Below, in pieces: positions 48,844 through 57,051 of a stretch of 64,000 nt of DNA (positions within the stretch are counted from its first letter, which is position 1; each line of letters starts with the position of its first letter). The DNA is taken from assembly GCF_900142645.1 (NCBI RefSeq), contig NZ_FRBP01000003.1, forward strand, positions 248,001 to 312,000, in the 5' to 3' direction. The notes under the pieces were generated by a model. That model made no database searches. It was given only the letters and a program-made list of their open reading frames with translations, and was not told where the DNA came from. Position numbers and translations under genes: made by a program. This stretch comes from Eubacterium callanderi (GTDB lineage: Bacteria; Bacillota; Clostridia; Eubacteriales; Eubacteriaceae).

Positions 48844-50280
48844 CTATTTTTCCTGCTGAGCAACCTGTTTTCTCTCCTGCTTTCTTGCATAGACAAAACG
48901 GATAATGGTTAACAAGGCTCCAACGAACACAACAACCGCCAGCATGATGTAGACCGAGCGCAGGCCGTATAAAAAGACGTCCGGCTGGCCAGGAATATAA
49001 TTGGTGACCCGGTAGCCCGCCATATCACTCATCCGGCTGTACAGCAGAGATGTACCGGCAGTAATTCCCACCGACATGCCCATATTCCTCACCAGTCCCG
49101 CCAGACTGCCTACCAGACCCAGCTCATCCCGGGAGACACTGCCCATAACCAAAGAGTTGTTGGGAGACTGAAACAAGGCGCTTCCTACCGCGATAACAGC
49201 GAGAAAAAGAATAATCACCGCTATGGTGGTATCAATGCCGAGCATTGTCATCAGCGCCAGCCCGATCGTCGTAAAGATAAGGCCGATCATGGTTGGCAGC
49301 TCACTGCCGATATGGTCAGACATGGTACCGCTGATGGGGCCCATGACCGCTGTGATCAGCGGGATAACCGTCATCAAAAGTCCCGCCATTCCAGGGCTGA
49401 ACTGCCGGGCGTCCTGGAGATAAAAGGGCATGATAATATTGTTTGCCCCAATGGCGACAAAGGCTGTCAGCATGGTAAAAAGATTCAGGGAAAACATCTT
49501 GTTCTTGAAAATGCCGATGGGAACCAGCGGATCGTCCATCCGCTTTTCAACCATAATAAATAATGCCAGAAAAACCGCACCGGCAATAATGCCGATGATA
49601 ATCGGAAGACTCACACCATTCTGCAGCAAGGTAAACGAGCCGAACAGCAACAGTATTGAAAGCAGCAGTAAAACCGAGCCCTTTGCGTCCAGACGTCCTG
49701 GCTTTGCCGGTTTTTTATTCGGCAGCGTTCTCAGGCCGATTAAAAAGGAGAGCACCCCAACCGGTATGTTGATCAAAAAAATATAAGTCCAAGGAAGCAC
49801 CGTGAGAATCATCCCGCCAAGGGTCGGGCCGGTCATGCTCCCCAGCGCCACAAAGGTGCTGACAAACCCAAGGGCTTTTCCCCGCTCATCGGGCGGGAAA
49901 GACTCTGTAATGATTCCCTGATTGTTGGCGAGGGCTGCCGCACTGCCCAGTCCCTGTACCACCCTTGCGCCAATTAAGAGCGGCAGCGTACCGGAAATAC
50001 TGCACAGCAATGATCCAACAGTAAAAAGAATGACCCCGATTTGAAAAATCCGAACCTTGCCGATCATATCGCCCAATCGGCCAAAAATCAAAATCGTGGC
50101 ACAGGTGACCACAAGATAGATACTGGCCACCCATTCGATATCCCCCATGCTTGCATTCAGCTCGCCAGACATGACCGGAAGTGCCACGTTCACAATACTT
50201 CCATCCAACGTCACCATAAAAGTCATAATCAACACAGTGAACAGAATGCTCCACTTACCATATGTCCTGTTTTTACTCAT
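48844..50280 (-). CDS. MFS multidrug exporter, DHA2 (EmrB/QacA) family
   Basis: 478 residues with 14 predicted membrane segments. DHA2 signatures: LDGSIVNVALPVMSGELNAS in the first segment, WVASIYLVVTCA, GRLGDMIGKVRIF in the 2-3 loop, GARVVQGLGSAAALANNQGI and GPTLGGMILTVLPWTYIFLI in segment 5 (antiporter motif C). It exports drugs or other hydrophobic compounds using the proton gradient. No regulator gene adjoins it. Terminator shared with the EndoQ-helicase gene. The 215-bp gap to the next gene is AT-rich and contains the promoter of the 68-residue ORF. Confidence 0.92.
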   Translation of the reverse strand: MSKNRTYGKWSILFTVLIMTFMVTLDGSIVNVALPVMSGELNASMGDIEWVASIYLVVTCATILIFGRLGDMIGKVRIFQIGVILFTVGSLLCSISGTLPLLIGARVVQGLGSAAALANNQGIITESFPPDERGKALGFVSTFVALGSMTGPTLGGMILTVLPWTYIFLINIPVGVLSFLIGLRTLPNKKPAKPGRLDAKGSVLLLLSILLLFGSFTLLQNGVSLPIIIGIIAGAVFLALFIMVEKRMDDPLVPIGIFKNKMFSLNLFTMLTAFVAIGANNIIMPFYLQDARQFSPGMAGLLMTVIPLITAVMGPISGTMSDHIGSELPTMIGLIFTTIGLALMTMLGIDTTIAVIILFLAVIAVGSALFQSPNNSLVMGSVSRDELGLVGSLAGLVRNMGMSVGITAGTSLLYSRMSDMAGYRVTNYIPGQPDVFLYGLRSVYIMLAVVVFVGALLTIIRFVYARKQERKQVAQQEK

Positions 50281-50423
50281 TTATTCATCCCTTTTCTGCT
50301 AAAATGTGCTTTTCATTCATTCTTTTGAAATCTTTTTTGTTTAATACTATATACCTTTTTGAAACAACATTCTATCATACAAATTCTGAAAATATTCTGA
50401 AAAATTTCAGGGCCGCCTGCCAT

Positions 50424-50452
50424 TGAGGTTTTAGGCAGACCGTGTTAAAATA
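50424..50452 (+). promoter_or_regulatory. Promoter of the 68-residue protein gene
   Basis: TTGAGG (50424-50429), 17-bp spacer, TAAAAT (50447-50452), 43 bases before the start codon. Confidence 0.6.
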
Positions 50453-50495
50453 AAGAAAAGAAAAGTATCGCTAAACACTTTCAGGAGGTAACTTT

Positions 50496-50702
50496 GTGAA
50501 AATCAAAGAAAATGACACGGTCCGTCTTAAAGAAATAAATGAACATTTTGAAGCCTTAGAAGCCATTATGTCCAAGCTGTCCCCGGAAACGCTTGAAGCA
50601 CTCAATGCGTTTCATGATGAATCTTTTTCGATTCCATATTGTGTAAAATGGGGCGCAACCGGTATCGCTGAAATACTGGAAGCCGTCAAATCTGAAAATT
50701 AA
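50496..50702 (+). CDS. Small acidic helical protein, unknown
   Basis: 68 residues from a GTG with an excellent AGGAGGT seven bases upstream. The sequence is mostly charged helix (VRLKEINEHFEALEAIMSKL) with one central SFSIPYCVKWGATGIAE segment. No family recognised. It has its own promoter and a terminator 18 bp after the stop, so it is a real single gene rather than a chance ORF. Confidence 0.7.
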   Translation: MKIKENDTVRLKEINEHFEALEAIMSKLSPETLEALNAFHDESFSIPYCVKWGATGIAEILEAVKSEN

Positions 50703-50720
50703 CTAACCGGCCAAAGTAAA

Positions 50721-50749
50721 AATCCCCTGTCTTTTATTGACAAGGGATT
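50721..50749. terminator. Bidirectional terminator
   Basis: AATCCCCTGTC (50721-50731) and GACAAGGGATT (50739-50749), one mismatch, T tracts on both strands; between the 68-residue gene (+) and the tandem GNAT gene (-). Confidence 0.8.
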
Positions 50750-50751
50750 TT

Positions 50752-51774
50752 TTATAAGGACTTTATAAATCTGAGCCCCTCAGCATTAAAATTTTCACCC
50801 AGATGCTGCGTAATATCTGGTTTGTAGCCATGCTTTTTATAAAACCTACAGGCATTTTTATTTTTTTCAAAGGCCCAGATAACCATTTCCTGATAATTCC
50901 GCTCTTTTGCCAACGCTTCTCCAAACGCCAGCAGCTTACTACCAATCTCCTGCGCCTGAAACGCCGGATCAACATAAATCCGCCAGAGCTCAAATGCATC
51001 AGTCTTATCCGCATCTGCGCTTTTGCCGCAGGAGAGTATGCCTTTTACTCCTTTTTCGTCAAACACATAATTCTCCAGCCCGTTTGTCCGGAATTCGTCT
51101 TTAATGGCCTCACTGCGTTTGCCGCACCACACTTCACCGAGCTGCACAGGGTCCACATAGCCCGCATAAGTGGTTTTCCAGCAATGGTTGACGATTTCCG
51201 CTGCACGTTCCGTATCTTTTTCTATGAGCCTGCGGACAGGTCCCTCCTTGATGGTAATCCAATAAATGCACATGGGCTTTCCATCAATATAAGGCTTCTC
51301 CTCTTTTAATACACCACCACATTTCAGCATCGTTTTGATTGATCCCATATTATCCGCGTAGCAACCCAGCATCACTGCCTCAAGCCCCAGCTTCTGAGCC
51401 GCCTCCAGCGCCAGCGATAAAATCTGCACCGCATAGCTTTTCCCGCGCTCCGAAGGGCGGACAGCATAGCCAATATGTCCCCCGTATTCCGCAAGAAAAG
51501 GCTGACCCAGACTGTGGCGAAGATCAACAATCCCCACAATCCGCTGATCTTGTTCACGGACTGCCAAAAACGTCGAGGACACCACCCAGTCCTCCCGCAC
51601 TGTTTGAGAATCTGCGTTTCTTCTAATGTTTTCCAGCCACTCCTCATAATCCATCTGGTCGAGAAGCGCGCTGCCGTTGATGACTCTTTCGCCGGCCTGA
51701 AAAAATTCATTTTTGAACGCCAGTATTGCTGTTTTGTTTGCTTTGGTGGGTGGGATAAGGGTTAAGTTTTCCAT
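50752..51774 (-). CDS. Tandem GNAT acetyltransferase (two GNAT domains)
   Basis: 340 residues. The N-terminal GNAT (about 1-175) has IVGIVDLRHSLGQPFLAEYG then HIGYAVRPSERGKSYAVQIL, and VMLGCYADNMGSIKTMLKCG. The C-terminal GNAT (about 178-340) has RRLIEKDTERAAEIVNHCWK, FELWRIYVDPAFQAQEIGSK and NKNACRFYKKHGYKPD. Both acetyl-CoA loops look usable. Fused GNATs of this kind include aminoglycoside- and mycothiol-type enzymes, but substrates here are unknown. Monocistronic. Confidence 0.85.
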   Translation of the reverse strand: MENLTLIPPTKANKTAILAFKNEFFQAGERVINGSALLDQMDYEEWLENIRRNADSQTVREDWVVSSTFLAVREQDQRIVGIVDLRHSLGQPFLAEYGGHIGYAVRPSERGKSYAVQILSLALEAAQKLGLEAVMLGCYADNMGSIKTMLKCGGVLKEEKPYIDGKPMCIYWITIKEGPVRRLIEKDTERAAEIVNHCWKTTYAGYVDPVQLGEVWCGKRSEAIKDEFRTNGLENYVFDEKGVKGILSCGKSADADKTDAFELWRIYVDPAFQAQEIGSKLLAFGEALAKERNYQEMVIWAFEKNKNACRFYKKHGYKPDITQHLGENFNAEGLRFIKSL

Positions 51775-52000
51775 GAGGTGTCCTTTCTATGTAAGTGAAG
51801 GTGTAATCTAAACAATCTATTTTTTCCGATAATGTTCAAATTTCATTTTTCTTTTAAGGTATGGTATCCATCCATTCTAATTCATTTACATCTTTAATTT
51901 GTATCTATACTTAAAGCATCTATCTACATAATATCGTTTTATCTGAACCTCAAAATAATATCCTAAATATTTCATCTGACTGTAATTGTCTTTTCTGAAT
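51775..52000. other. AT-rich gap without recognised features
   Basis: A strongly AT-rich stretch upstream of the tandem GNAT gene. No ORF, hairpin or repeat was recognised. It marks the left edge of the AT-rich island that extends to the rRNA methyltransferase remnant. Confidence 0.5.
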
Positions 52001-52210
52001 TTAATCAGCCTGCATTCGATAAGACTGCTCAATTAATTCCATCATATCATCTATTTCAGATGTATGTTCAAAAAACAACTCAACATCGCCATTTCCCCAC
52101 CGGCCAATACCTATGATATCTCTGCACACTCCTTTACTATCTTTGATGAAAGCCTTGTCCGCAGGATGCTGCAGAAGGTTACCATGGTTGATGACCGCTT
52201 CAACGGCCAA
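52001..52210 (-). pseudogene. C-terminal remnant, possibly DUF5655-like
   Basis: An open stretch of about 69 residues with no convincing start; the frame is closed by a stop 15 bases upstream of the TTG. It reads VCRDIIGIGRWGNGDVELFF then IDDMMELIEQSY, which looks like the end of a protein with a DUF5655-like C-terminus, found with some restriction or transport proteins. It is most likely the 3' relic of a lost gene. The family call is weak. Confidence 0.4.
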
Positions 52211-52225
52211 GAGAGTTAATTCTAT

Positions 52226-53177
52226 TTATCTTTTTTCGAGAAATCGCTTGTACTTATCCTTATAAAATAATGTTCGACTTTCCGCCACATTTTTCAATTC
52301 TGGATTAAGTAGCTCTATAACATATCTTGCAATGAGTTCTAATAGAATATTTACATTATTTATTTGCAGATAATTTTTATCATAATCGTAGTGCATGTTT
52401 CGTTCACCACGGGTGCCTGAAGCCCCATGCTCTGTAAAATTTCTTCCTGTTAAATATATAATTTCACTTGTCGTCTTATTCGATAAATACGGAGCTGTAG
52501 ACAATTCATTCAATATTCTTTTTACTTCAGACTTTAAGACTGTAAAGAAATTGCATAGCTTTGGTTTAACATTTTCGCTCCCAAAATCCATGTAATACAG
52601 TGGATTAGAATTAGGATTATAATTTATTCAAATAATATTCCATCGCGTTTTCTGGTTTATATTGTGCTGGGTTAAACTGAATCCTATAGTGATTTACTGC
52701 AGCATATTCAAACACCCTATATAAGAAAACACATCTTGGCAGCGGTTCAAATTGTTTTAGCGTTGCATGATATAAATCCAAAATACCTTCGTGTGGCATC
52801 TTATTAAAAACTATGTTTTTATGCCCACGTTTGTTTTTAAGTATTGACAATTCTAAATAGATGGGCTTTTCTATATCAGACTTCAAATAATTCGGATGTC
52901 TGAGTCGAATACAGTCAATCAAATCAAACCTTTGATATAGGTCATCCAATTTTTGATTAACGCGTGTATTATTTAGAAATTCAAAATTAGGACATCCGTT
53001 TAAAAAAGCAAAAACATTTAGAATAGAACGCTTATCTACATCTGATGTTCCATCATTAACATAAAGCTTAAAATGATGTATCCCAACGGTTAGTAGATTC
53101 ACTTTACTATCAGTTATTATTTCATTTCCATAGCGATAATTAAACTCGCCACCAATATAAGAATCTGGACAGTTATA
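52226..53177 (-). pseudogene. Frameshifted unknown gene, two overlapping-frame pieces
   Basis: Two open stretches in different frames join smoothly: the first (53177-52617, no start codon; includes VNLLTVGIHHFKLYVNDGTS and ends NAMEYYLNKL) and the second (to 52226, contains SNPLYYMDFGSENVKPKLC). The switch lies in an A/T run near 52620. Upstream the frame is open to 53177 with no usable start and meets the end of the next piece in a third frame, so all may derive from one longer gene. Mostly helical; no family recognised. Confidence 0.5.
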
Positions 53178-53500
53178 TTATACTGATGGAAATACCGAAG
53201 TAAACAGATTTCCTCTTCGGTATCGCAAATCGCTCACCTGATACACGCTGCTGCATAGCGATACTTGTTTTGGGTGTTTGAAATCGAATCATCATATCGC
53301 CCCAAAGGCTAATCATTTCTTTCCTTGTTGGCTCATACAACATTAAACTGGACAAGCCATACTTTAAAAAGATTTCACTTTCTGAATACTCATCGTCAAT
53401 CGCTTTAATCCTATCCCATATATTAAATATGTGAAAACACCTCCCAAGTATATCATGCAATCCACCGCCTAAACTCCCTCTGACATCTAAATCGATGTCT
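53173..53500 (-). pseudogene. Unknown remnant beginning at a direct repeat
   Basis: The open frame extends upstream of its ATG at 53460 through the 34-bp repeat (reading D-I-D-L-D-V-R-G-S-L-G) to about 53500, where it meets the broken NUDIX gene. About 110 residues, mostly helical (SLMLYEPTRKEMISLWGDMM). It may be the same decayed gene as the pieces to its left. No family recognised. Confidence 0.4.
53467..53500. repeat. 34-bp direct repeat, copy A
   Basis: Begins GCCTAAACTC and ends GACATCTAAATCGATGTCT. It matches copy B at 54705-54738 at about 31 of 34 positions and in the same orientation. The two copies bracket the NUDIX pseudogene and the SRA-like gene. Confidence 0.75.
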
Positions 53501-53885
53501 CACGTGATTAGGCTATTCTTTATTATTTCAATAAACGTAATGTCTGCTGGTAGCCAATTAATGCTATATAGTTCGTCCTTACTTAGCCATCTGGAAGCCT
53601 CTGCCTCTTTTTCCCATTGGCAACAATACACCAGAAGCAATACATGCTCAAATGAAATGACAGGTAATCATACTCGATTGTGTCAATAAATTTGCCAACC
53701 TCAATTTTCGCACCGAGTTCCTCTTGTATTTCACGAACAAATGCCTACTGTGGTGTTTCGCCTTTCTCAATCTTTCCTCCTGAAAATTCCCATTGACCTT
53801 TGAATTCACCATAACCTCTGGCAATAGCAAATATTTTATCTTCACTACGAGTAACCGTAGCTACTGCTCTAATCATTCTCATCAT
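53500..53885 (-). pseudogene. MutT/NUDIX hydrolase (8-oxo-dGTPase type), broken
   Basis: Read from ATG 53885 the protein starts MRMIRAVATVTRSEDKIFAI after one extra Met and reaches the Nudix box, but an in-frame TAG interrupts it: FSGGKIEKGETPQ, stop, AFVREIQEELGAKI. A frameshift later moves the end into another frame (EASRWLSKDELYSINWLPAD). Apart from these two lesions the family pattern is intact, so the decay is recent. Such enzymes remove oxidised dNTPs. It lies directly after the SRA-like gene. Confidence 0.8.
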
Positions 53886-53892
53886 ATCCCAA

Positions 53893-54651
53893 TCAAATGA
53901 ACTCTATCAGCTTCTTTTCCATACAGAATTCATAACCCATCTTCTTAACACCTACAGTGTCAAACGCCACCGCTATAGTTGTTCCATCAATTCTAGTAAT
54001 TTTTCCAGTTCCAAAGGCTTTATGTTTCACTTGTTTTCCAACAATGTCTCTTGGAATTACTACTTGAGGCTTTGGCTCTGGTTTATGTATTACGGGAATA
54101 ATTGGAGTTGACGTTTTACAACTGCGCTTTTTCTTTGCAGCAACAGTCTTAGCATATTCTGCGTCTGCATCTTTACCGCGCGTTTTGTAGTCCTCCATGT
54201 CTTTAAATACAAACATTGGCGGTTTCTTTACATCATTGTCTGGAACTGGTCTTATAGGGAACATCCATACTTTTCTATTTTCCCCATTATCACCTGGTTG
54301 TATTTCCATGTAAGGCCTGTTAACCAATTCAATTTTTCCGCAATAAACATATTCGCCAGCATCCATCACTTCAAATAGATGTACATCAACACCGTTGTAT
54401 CCACACTCTGCAAGAGTTCTATTTTGCGCCCAGTTAATATCCTGATCTCCTAATTTTCCCATACCTGTATAATGAAGAATTCCTCCAATCCACTTATCAT
54501 GGTAGATTCCTTTTGTATAGTCAGAAACAATCACTAATGTATTCGTTGTTTTTGAACGCCTCATACCACCCATATTCCCACATTTGAACGTATCGACAAT
54601 ATCTGTATTTTTTAATATTTGTCCTATTTTTAGACCAGGATTAAATACCAT
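53893..54651 (-). CDS. SRA-like (ScoMcrA-type) modified-DNA-binding protein
   Basis: 252 residues. Residues about 1-150 resemble the SRA-like domain of ScoMcrA-type modification-dependent restriction proteins: GGMRRSKTTNTLVIVSDYTK, then YHDKWIGGILHYTGMGKLGD, the NRTLAECGYNGVDVHLFEVM stretch and YVYCGKIELV. A basic linker follows, then a small C-terminal beta domain (VGKQVKHKAFGTGKITRIDG) of the Tudor/CarD-like kind seen at the end of UvrD-type proteins. No nuclease domain is present, so it may be a reader whose nuclease partner has been lost, or a broken longer protein. AT-rich, unlike the host genes to the left. Confidence 0.65.
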   Translation of the reverse strand: MVFNPGLKIGQILKNTDIVDTFKCGNMGGMRRSKTTNTLVIVSDYTKGIYHDKWIGGILHYTGMGKLGDQDINWAQNRTLAECGYNGVDVHLFEVMDAGEYVYCGKIELVNRPYMEIQPGDNGENRKVWMFPIRPVPDNDVKKPPMFVFKDMEDYKTRGKDADAEYAKTVAAKKKRSCKTSTPIIPVIHKPEPKPQVVIPRDIVGKQVKHKAFGTGKITRIDGTTIAVAFDTVGVKKMGYEFCMEKKLIEFI

Positions 54652-54704
54652 AACACAATCCTCCTTTTTGCAATACTTGCGAATCTCACAACATCCAATA
54701 CACT

Positions 54705-54738
54705 GCCTAAACTCTCTCTGACATCTAAATCGGCGTCT
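54705..54738. repeat. 34-bp direct repeat, copy B
   Basis: Begins GCCTAAACTC and ends GACATCTAAATCGGCGTCT. See copy A at 53467-53500. On the minus strand it reads D-A-D-L-D-V-R-E-S-L-G, so both copies could be leftovers of the same coding sequence. Confidence 0.75.
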
Positions 54739-54823
54739 AAACTATACACACTTTTTTCGATAAATCCGTATCTCCCTGTTTCCGTAAAGCGATTAGTTTA
54801 GACCTCGGATTGAATGTTTTCAT
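54739..54823 (-). pseudogene. N-terminal remnant of an unknown protein
   Basis: From ATG 54823 about 28 residues (MKTFNPRSKLIALRKQGDTD, then LSKKV) before a TAG; a shift of frame would continue into the coding sense of repeat copy B and on towards the SRA-like gene. Too short to assign. Confidence 0.3.
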
Positions 54824-54841
54824 ATCCATATTTGCAAAAAA

Positions 54842-54857
54842 GACCTGAAATCAGGCC
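54842..54857. terminator. Terminator of the rRNA methyltransferase gene
   Basis: GACCTGA (54842-54848), 2 nt, TCAGGCC (54851-54857), with A/T tracts outside on both strands. It lies just beyond the stop codon of the rlmD-like remnant, as expected for that gene's own terminator. Confidence 0.75.
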
Positions 54858-54871
54858 TTTTTCGCACATAA

Positions 54872-54910
54872 TTACCTGACCTTAGACATCAGAACTACCG
54901 TCTCCACATG
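54872..54910 (-). pseudogene. 3' end of an RlmD/RumA-type 23S rRNA methyltransferase gene; prophage attachment junction
   Basis: The last codons read H-V-E-T-V-V-L-M-S-K-V-R and stop, the standard C-terminus of TrmA/RumA-family uracil-5 methyltransferases (usually FP-x-T-x-HVE-x-VV-L-SK). Upstream of the His codon (CATGTGGAGACGGT, minus strand) the homology stops and AT-rich prophage sequence begins. The rest of the gene must lie beyond the other end of the prophage, outside the window. This conserved H-V-E-x-V-V stretch is a known integration target of serine-recombinase phages and ICEs of streptococci (rum gene). Confidence 0.7.
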
Positions 54911-55020
54911 CCTTGAGACACCATTATGAATGTCTACCGTAAAGGGAAATAAATCTAAAGTTATTATAGTAATAGGGAAAATATCATTATTTACATTTTA
55001 TCATAGAAATACAAAAAAGC

Positions 55021-55040
55021 CCGTAGTTTCTATCCTACGG
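55021..55040 (-). terminator. Terminator of the recombinase operon
   Basis: CCGTAG (55021-55026) and CTACGG (55035-55040), with a six-T tract on the minus strand; 17 bp past the recombinase stop. Confidence 0.75.
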
Positions 55041-55056
55041 ACTAAAAATATTTATT

Positions 55057-56628
55057 CTATATCTCAACTTCAGACTGAAGTCCGGATTTGAATTCAACAA
55101 CTACCTTATTATCATATATAGTTATTTTCTCAATAAGCCTCCTAACCAGCGTATCTGAATACTCTGTAATGGCTTGTGTCTGCTCTTCCAAAAAAGAAAA
55201 CATATCATTTATTCTTTCCTGAAGTTCTATATTTTTGGCAGCCTTGGTCATAATATCGTGTTTTTCTTTTCTAAGAGTTATGATCTTATCTCCGATTTCA
55301 TCGATTATTTTTTGTTCCTTCCCTGCTTCAAGAAGTTTTACCTGTAGATCCTTTATCTTTATATCTAACTTTTCCAAGCTTTCCTGTGAATCCTCATTTA
55401 TAACGTCCTGAATAATCTCCATTAATATAGGAATAATTTCTTCTTTTTTATTAAATGTATCATTTACAGCAGTAAGCACTGCCGCCTGCAAATCTTCCTC
55501 TCTGATTGTCTTAGCAGGGCAATCAATTCCACTCGTTTTTTTCAAAACTCTACTCACGCACCTCCAAACCGTTGATTTACATCCTCTATTATTCCATTTT
55601 ATTCTACGAAATATATCTCCACAGTGACCACAAAAAACTATACTGGATAAAGCGTATTTTGAACTGTAAATTCTCTTTTTACCACCGTTTAATATATTTG
55701 CTCTTCTGCTAATTTCAGCTTGCACCCTTAGAAATACATCTCTATCAATGATAGCCTCATGACTCCCTTCAACATAATACTTTGGTGCAATTCCATTATT
55801 AGCTACCCTCTTCTTTTCCAAAGTATTAAGTGTAAATGTTTTTTGAAGAAGTGCATCACCTATATATTTTTCGTTTGTAAGTATCTGTCTTATATTGCTT
55901 TCATGCCATCTTTTATTATGTGCTCCATTTAATATCCTATCTTTCTCTAAACTTCTTTTTATTTGTAAAAAACTTCTACCGTCCATATACTCAGCATAAA
56001 TGCGTCTTACGATTTTTGCTTCTTCTGGAACTATAACAAGGTTACCTTCTTCATCCTTGGTATAGCCAAGAAATCGATTATGATTTATCTGTACTTTCCC
56101 TTGCTGATTACGGAATTGAATTCCAAGCCTCACATTTGCTGAAAGAGATTCTGATTCTTGCTGTGCAAGTGCAGCCATGATAGTCATCAATACTTCTCCC
56201 TTGGCATCTAAAGTATTGATATTTTCCTTTTCAAAAAATACAGCAATATTAAGATCTTTAAGTTCTCTAGTATACTTTAAGCAATCCACTGTGTTTCTTG
56301 AAAATCTGCTGATGGATTTAGTTAATATCATATCAATTTTTCCATCTTTTGCATCATGAATCATACGGTTAAATGCTTCTCTTTTGGTTGTGCTGGTTGC
56401 AGAAATTCCGTCATCTGCATAAATATCTACCAGTTCCCATTCTGGATTGCTCTTAATGTAAGAGGTATAGTGTTCTACCTGTACATCGTAACTTGATTCC
56501 TGCTCTTCAAACTCCGTAGATACTCTTGCGTATGCTGCAACTCTTAATTTTTGTGGCTTTTCTGTAGGTTTTTGCGTACCCACCATTCTTCTTGCAGGAA
56601 TCATGGTAATATTTCTCGCAAGAATCAT
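55057..56628 (-). CDS. Large serine recombinase, third of three
   Basis: The ATG at 56628 overlaps the stop of the preceding gene (ATGA) and has GAGGG nine bases upstream; 523 residues. The resolvase domain starts [20 protein letters not shown] with the nucleophile serine in YARVS, continues [19 protein letters not shown] and [16 protein letters not shown] recombinase domain with a zinc ribbon ([11 protein letters not shown] ... IDCPAKTI) and a coiled-coil C-terminus (about 430-500) follow. All catalytic arginine/serine motifs seem present. It should act with its partner recombinase to integrate or excise the prophage at the rRNA methyltransferase gene. Confidence 0.93.
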   Translation of the reverse strand: MILARNITMIPARRMVGTQKPTEKPQKLRVAAYARVSTEFEEQESSYDVQVEHYTSYIKSNPEWELVDIYADDGISATSTTKREAFNRMIHDAKDGKIDMILTKSISRFSRNTVDCLKYTRELKDLNIAVFFEKENINTLDAKGEVLMTIMAALAQQESESLSANVRLGIQFRNQQGKVQINHNRFLGYTKDEEGNLVIVPEEAKIVRRIYAEYMDGRSFLQIKRSLEKDRILNGAHNKRWHESNIRQILTNEKYIGDALLQKTFTLNTLEKKRVANNGIAPKYYVEGSHEAIIDRDVFLRVQAEISRRANILNGGKKRIYSSKYALSSIVFCGHCGDIFRRIKWNNRGCKSTVWRCVSRVLKKTSGIDCPAKTIREEDLQAAVLTAVNDTFNKKEEIIPILMEIIQDVINEDSQESLEKLDIKIKDLQVKLLEAGKEQKIIDEIGDKIITLRKEKHDIMTKAAKNIELQERINDMFSFLEEQTQAITEYSDTLVRRLIEKITIYDNKVVVEFKSGLQSEVEI

Positions 56629-57050
56629 AAACTGCATCCCTCACTTTCAATTAAACTATAAGCATATTCTGCCTGCTTTTCGGGATCTTCATACTTGATG
56701 TTTATTTTAGGAACAAAAAACTTTGTATGCACTACTCCTTTTACAATTTTCCCTTGCTTTTTCCTATCCCTGCCTAAGATTTTTTCACGACGGATTCGTT
56801 CTTTTTCTACTTTTCCCATGATTTCTTCCGTTAAAATTGCAGGATAAAAATCATCTCCTAGATACCTTCTATTAAGCATCAATCTTTTCACACTGGAATG
56901 CTGCATTTTAAGGCCAACTGATTTTGCAGATGCTACAAATGACATTCCAGAAATATAATTATCACAAATTTTTTGTAGTATTTTGCCCTCTTTTTCATTT
57001 ACTACCGCCTTACCATCAGCGATAGTATATCCATATGGTGTATGTTTCAT
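56625..57050 (-). CDS. Small recombinase-domain protein without catalytic domain, second of three
   Basis: ATG 57050 with AGAGGATTTAAG upstream, one base after the preceding stop; 141 residues. It starts [20 protein letters not shown], equivalent to the PYGY point where the Recombinase (PF07508) domain of large serine recombinases begins, and continues [20 protein letters not shown]. The N-terminal resolvase domain and nucleophile serine are absent. It is locked between the two full recombinases by a 1-base gap and a 4-bp overlap, so it is a conserved accessory gene rather than decay, perhaps a DNA-binding directionality or assembly factor. Confidence 0.82.
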   Translation of the reverse strand: MKHTPYGYTIADGKAVVNEKEGKILQKICDNYISGMSFVASAKSVGLKMQHSSVKRLMLNRRYLGDDFYPAILTEEIMGKVEKERIRREKILGRDRKKQGKIVKGVVHTKFFVPKINIKYEDPEKQAEYAYSLIESEGCSL

Positions 57051-57051
57051 C

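Noticed and set aside
50400-50445. Riboswitch or attenuator before the 68-residue gene (CTGCC/GGCAG stem)
   Set aside because: The stem is short, overlaps the -35/-10 spacer of the promoter, and has no T tract.
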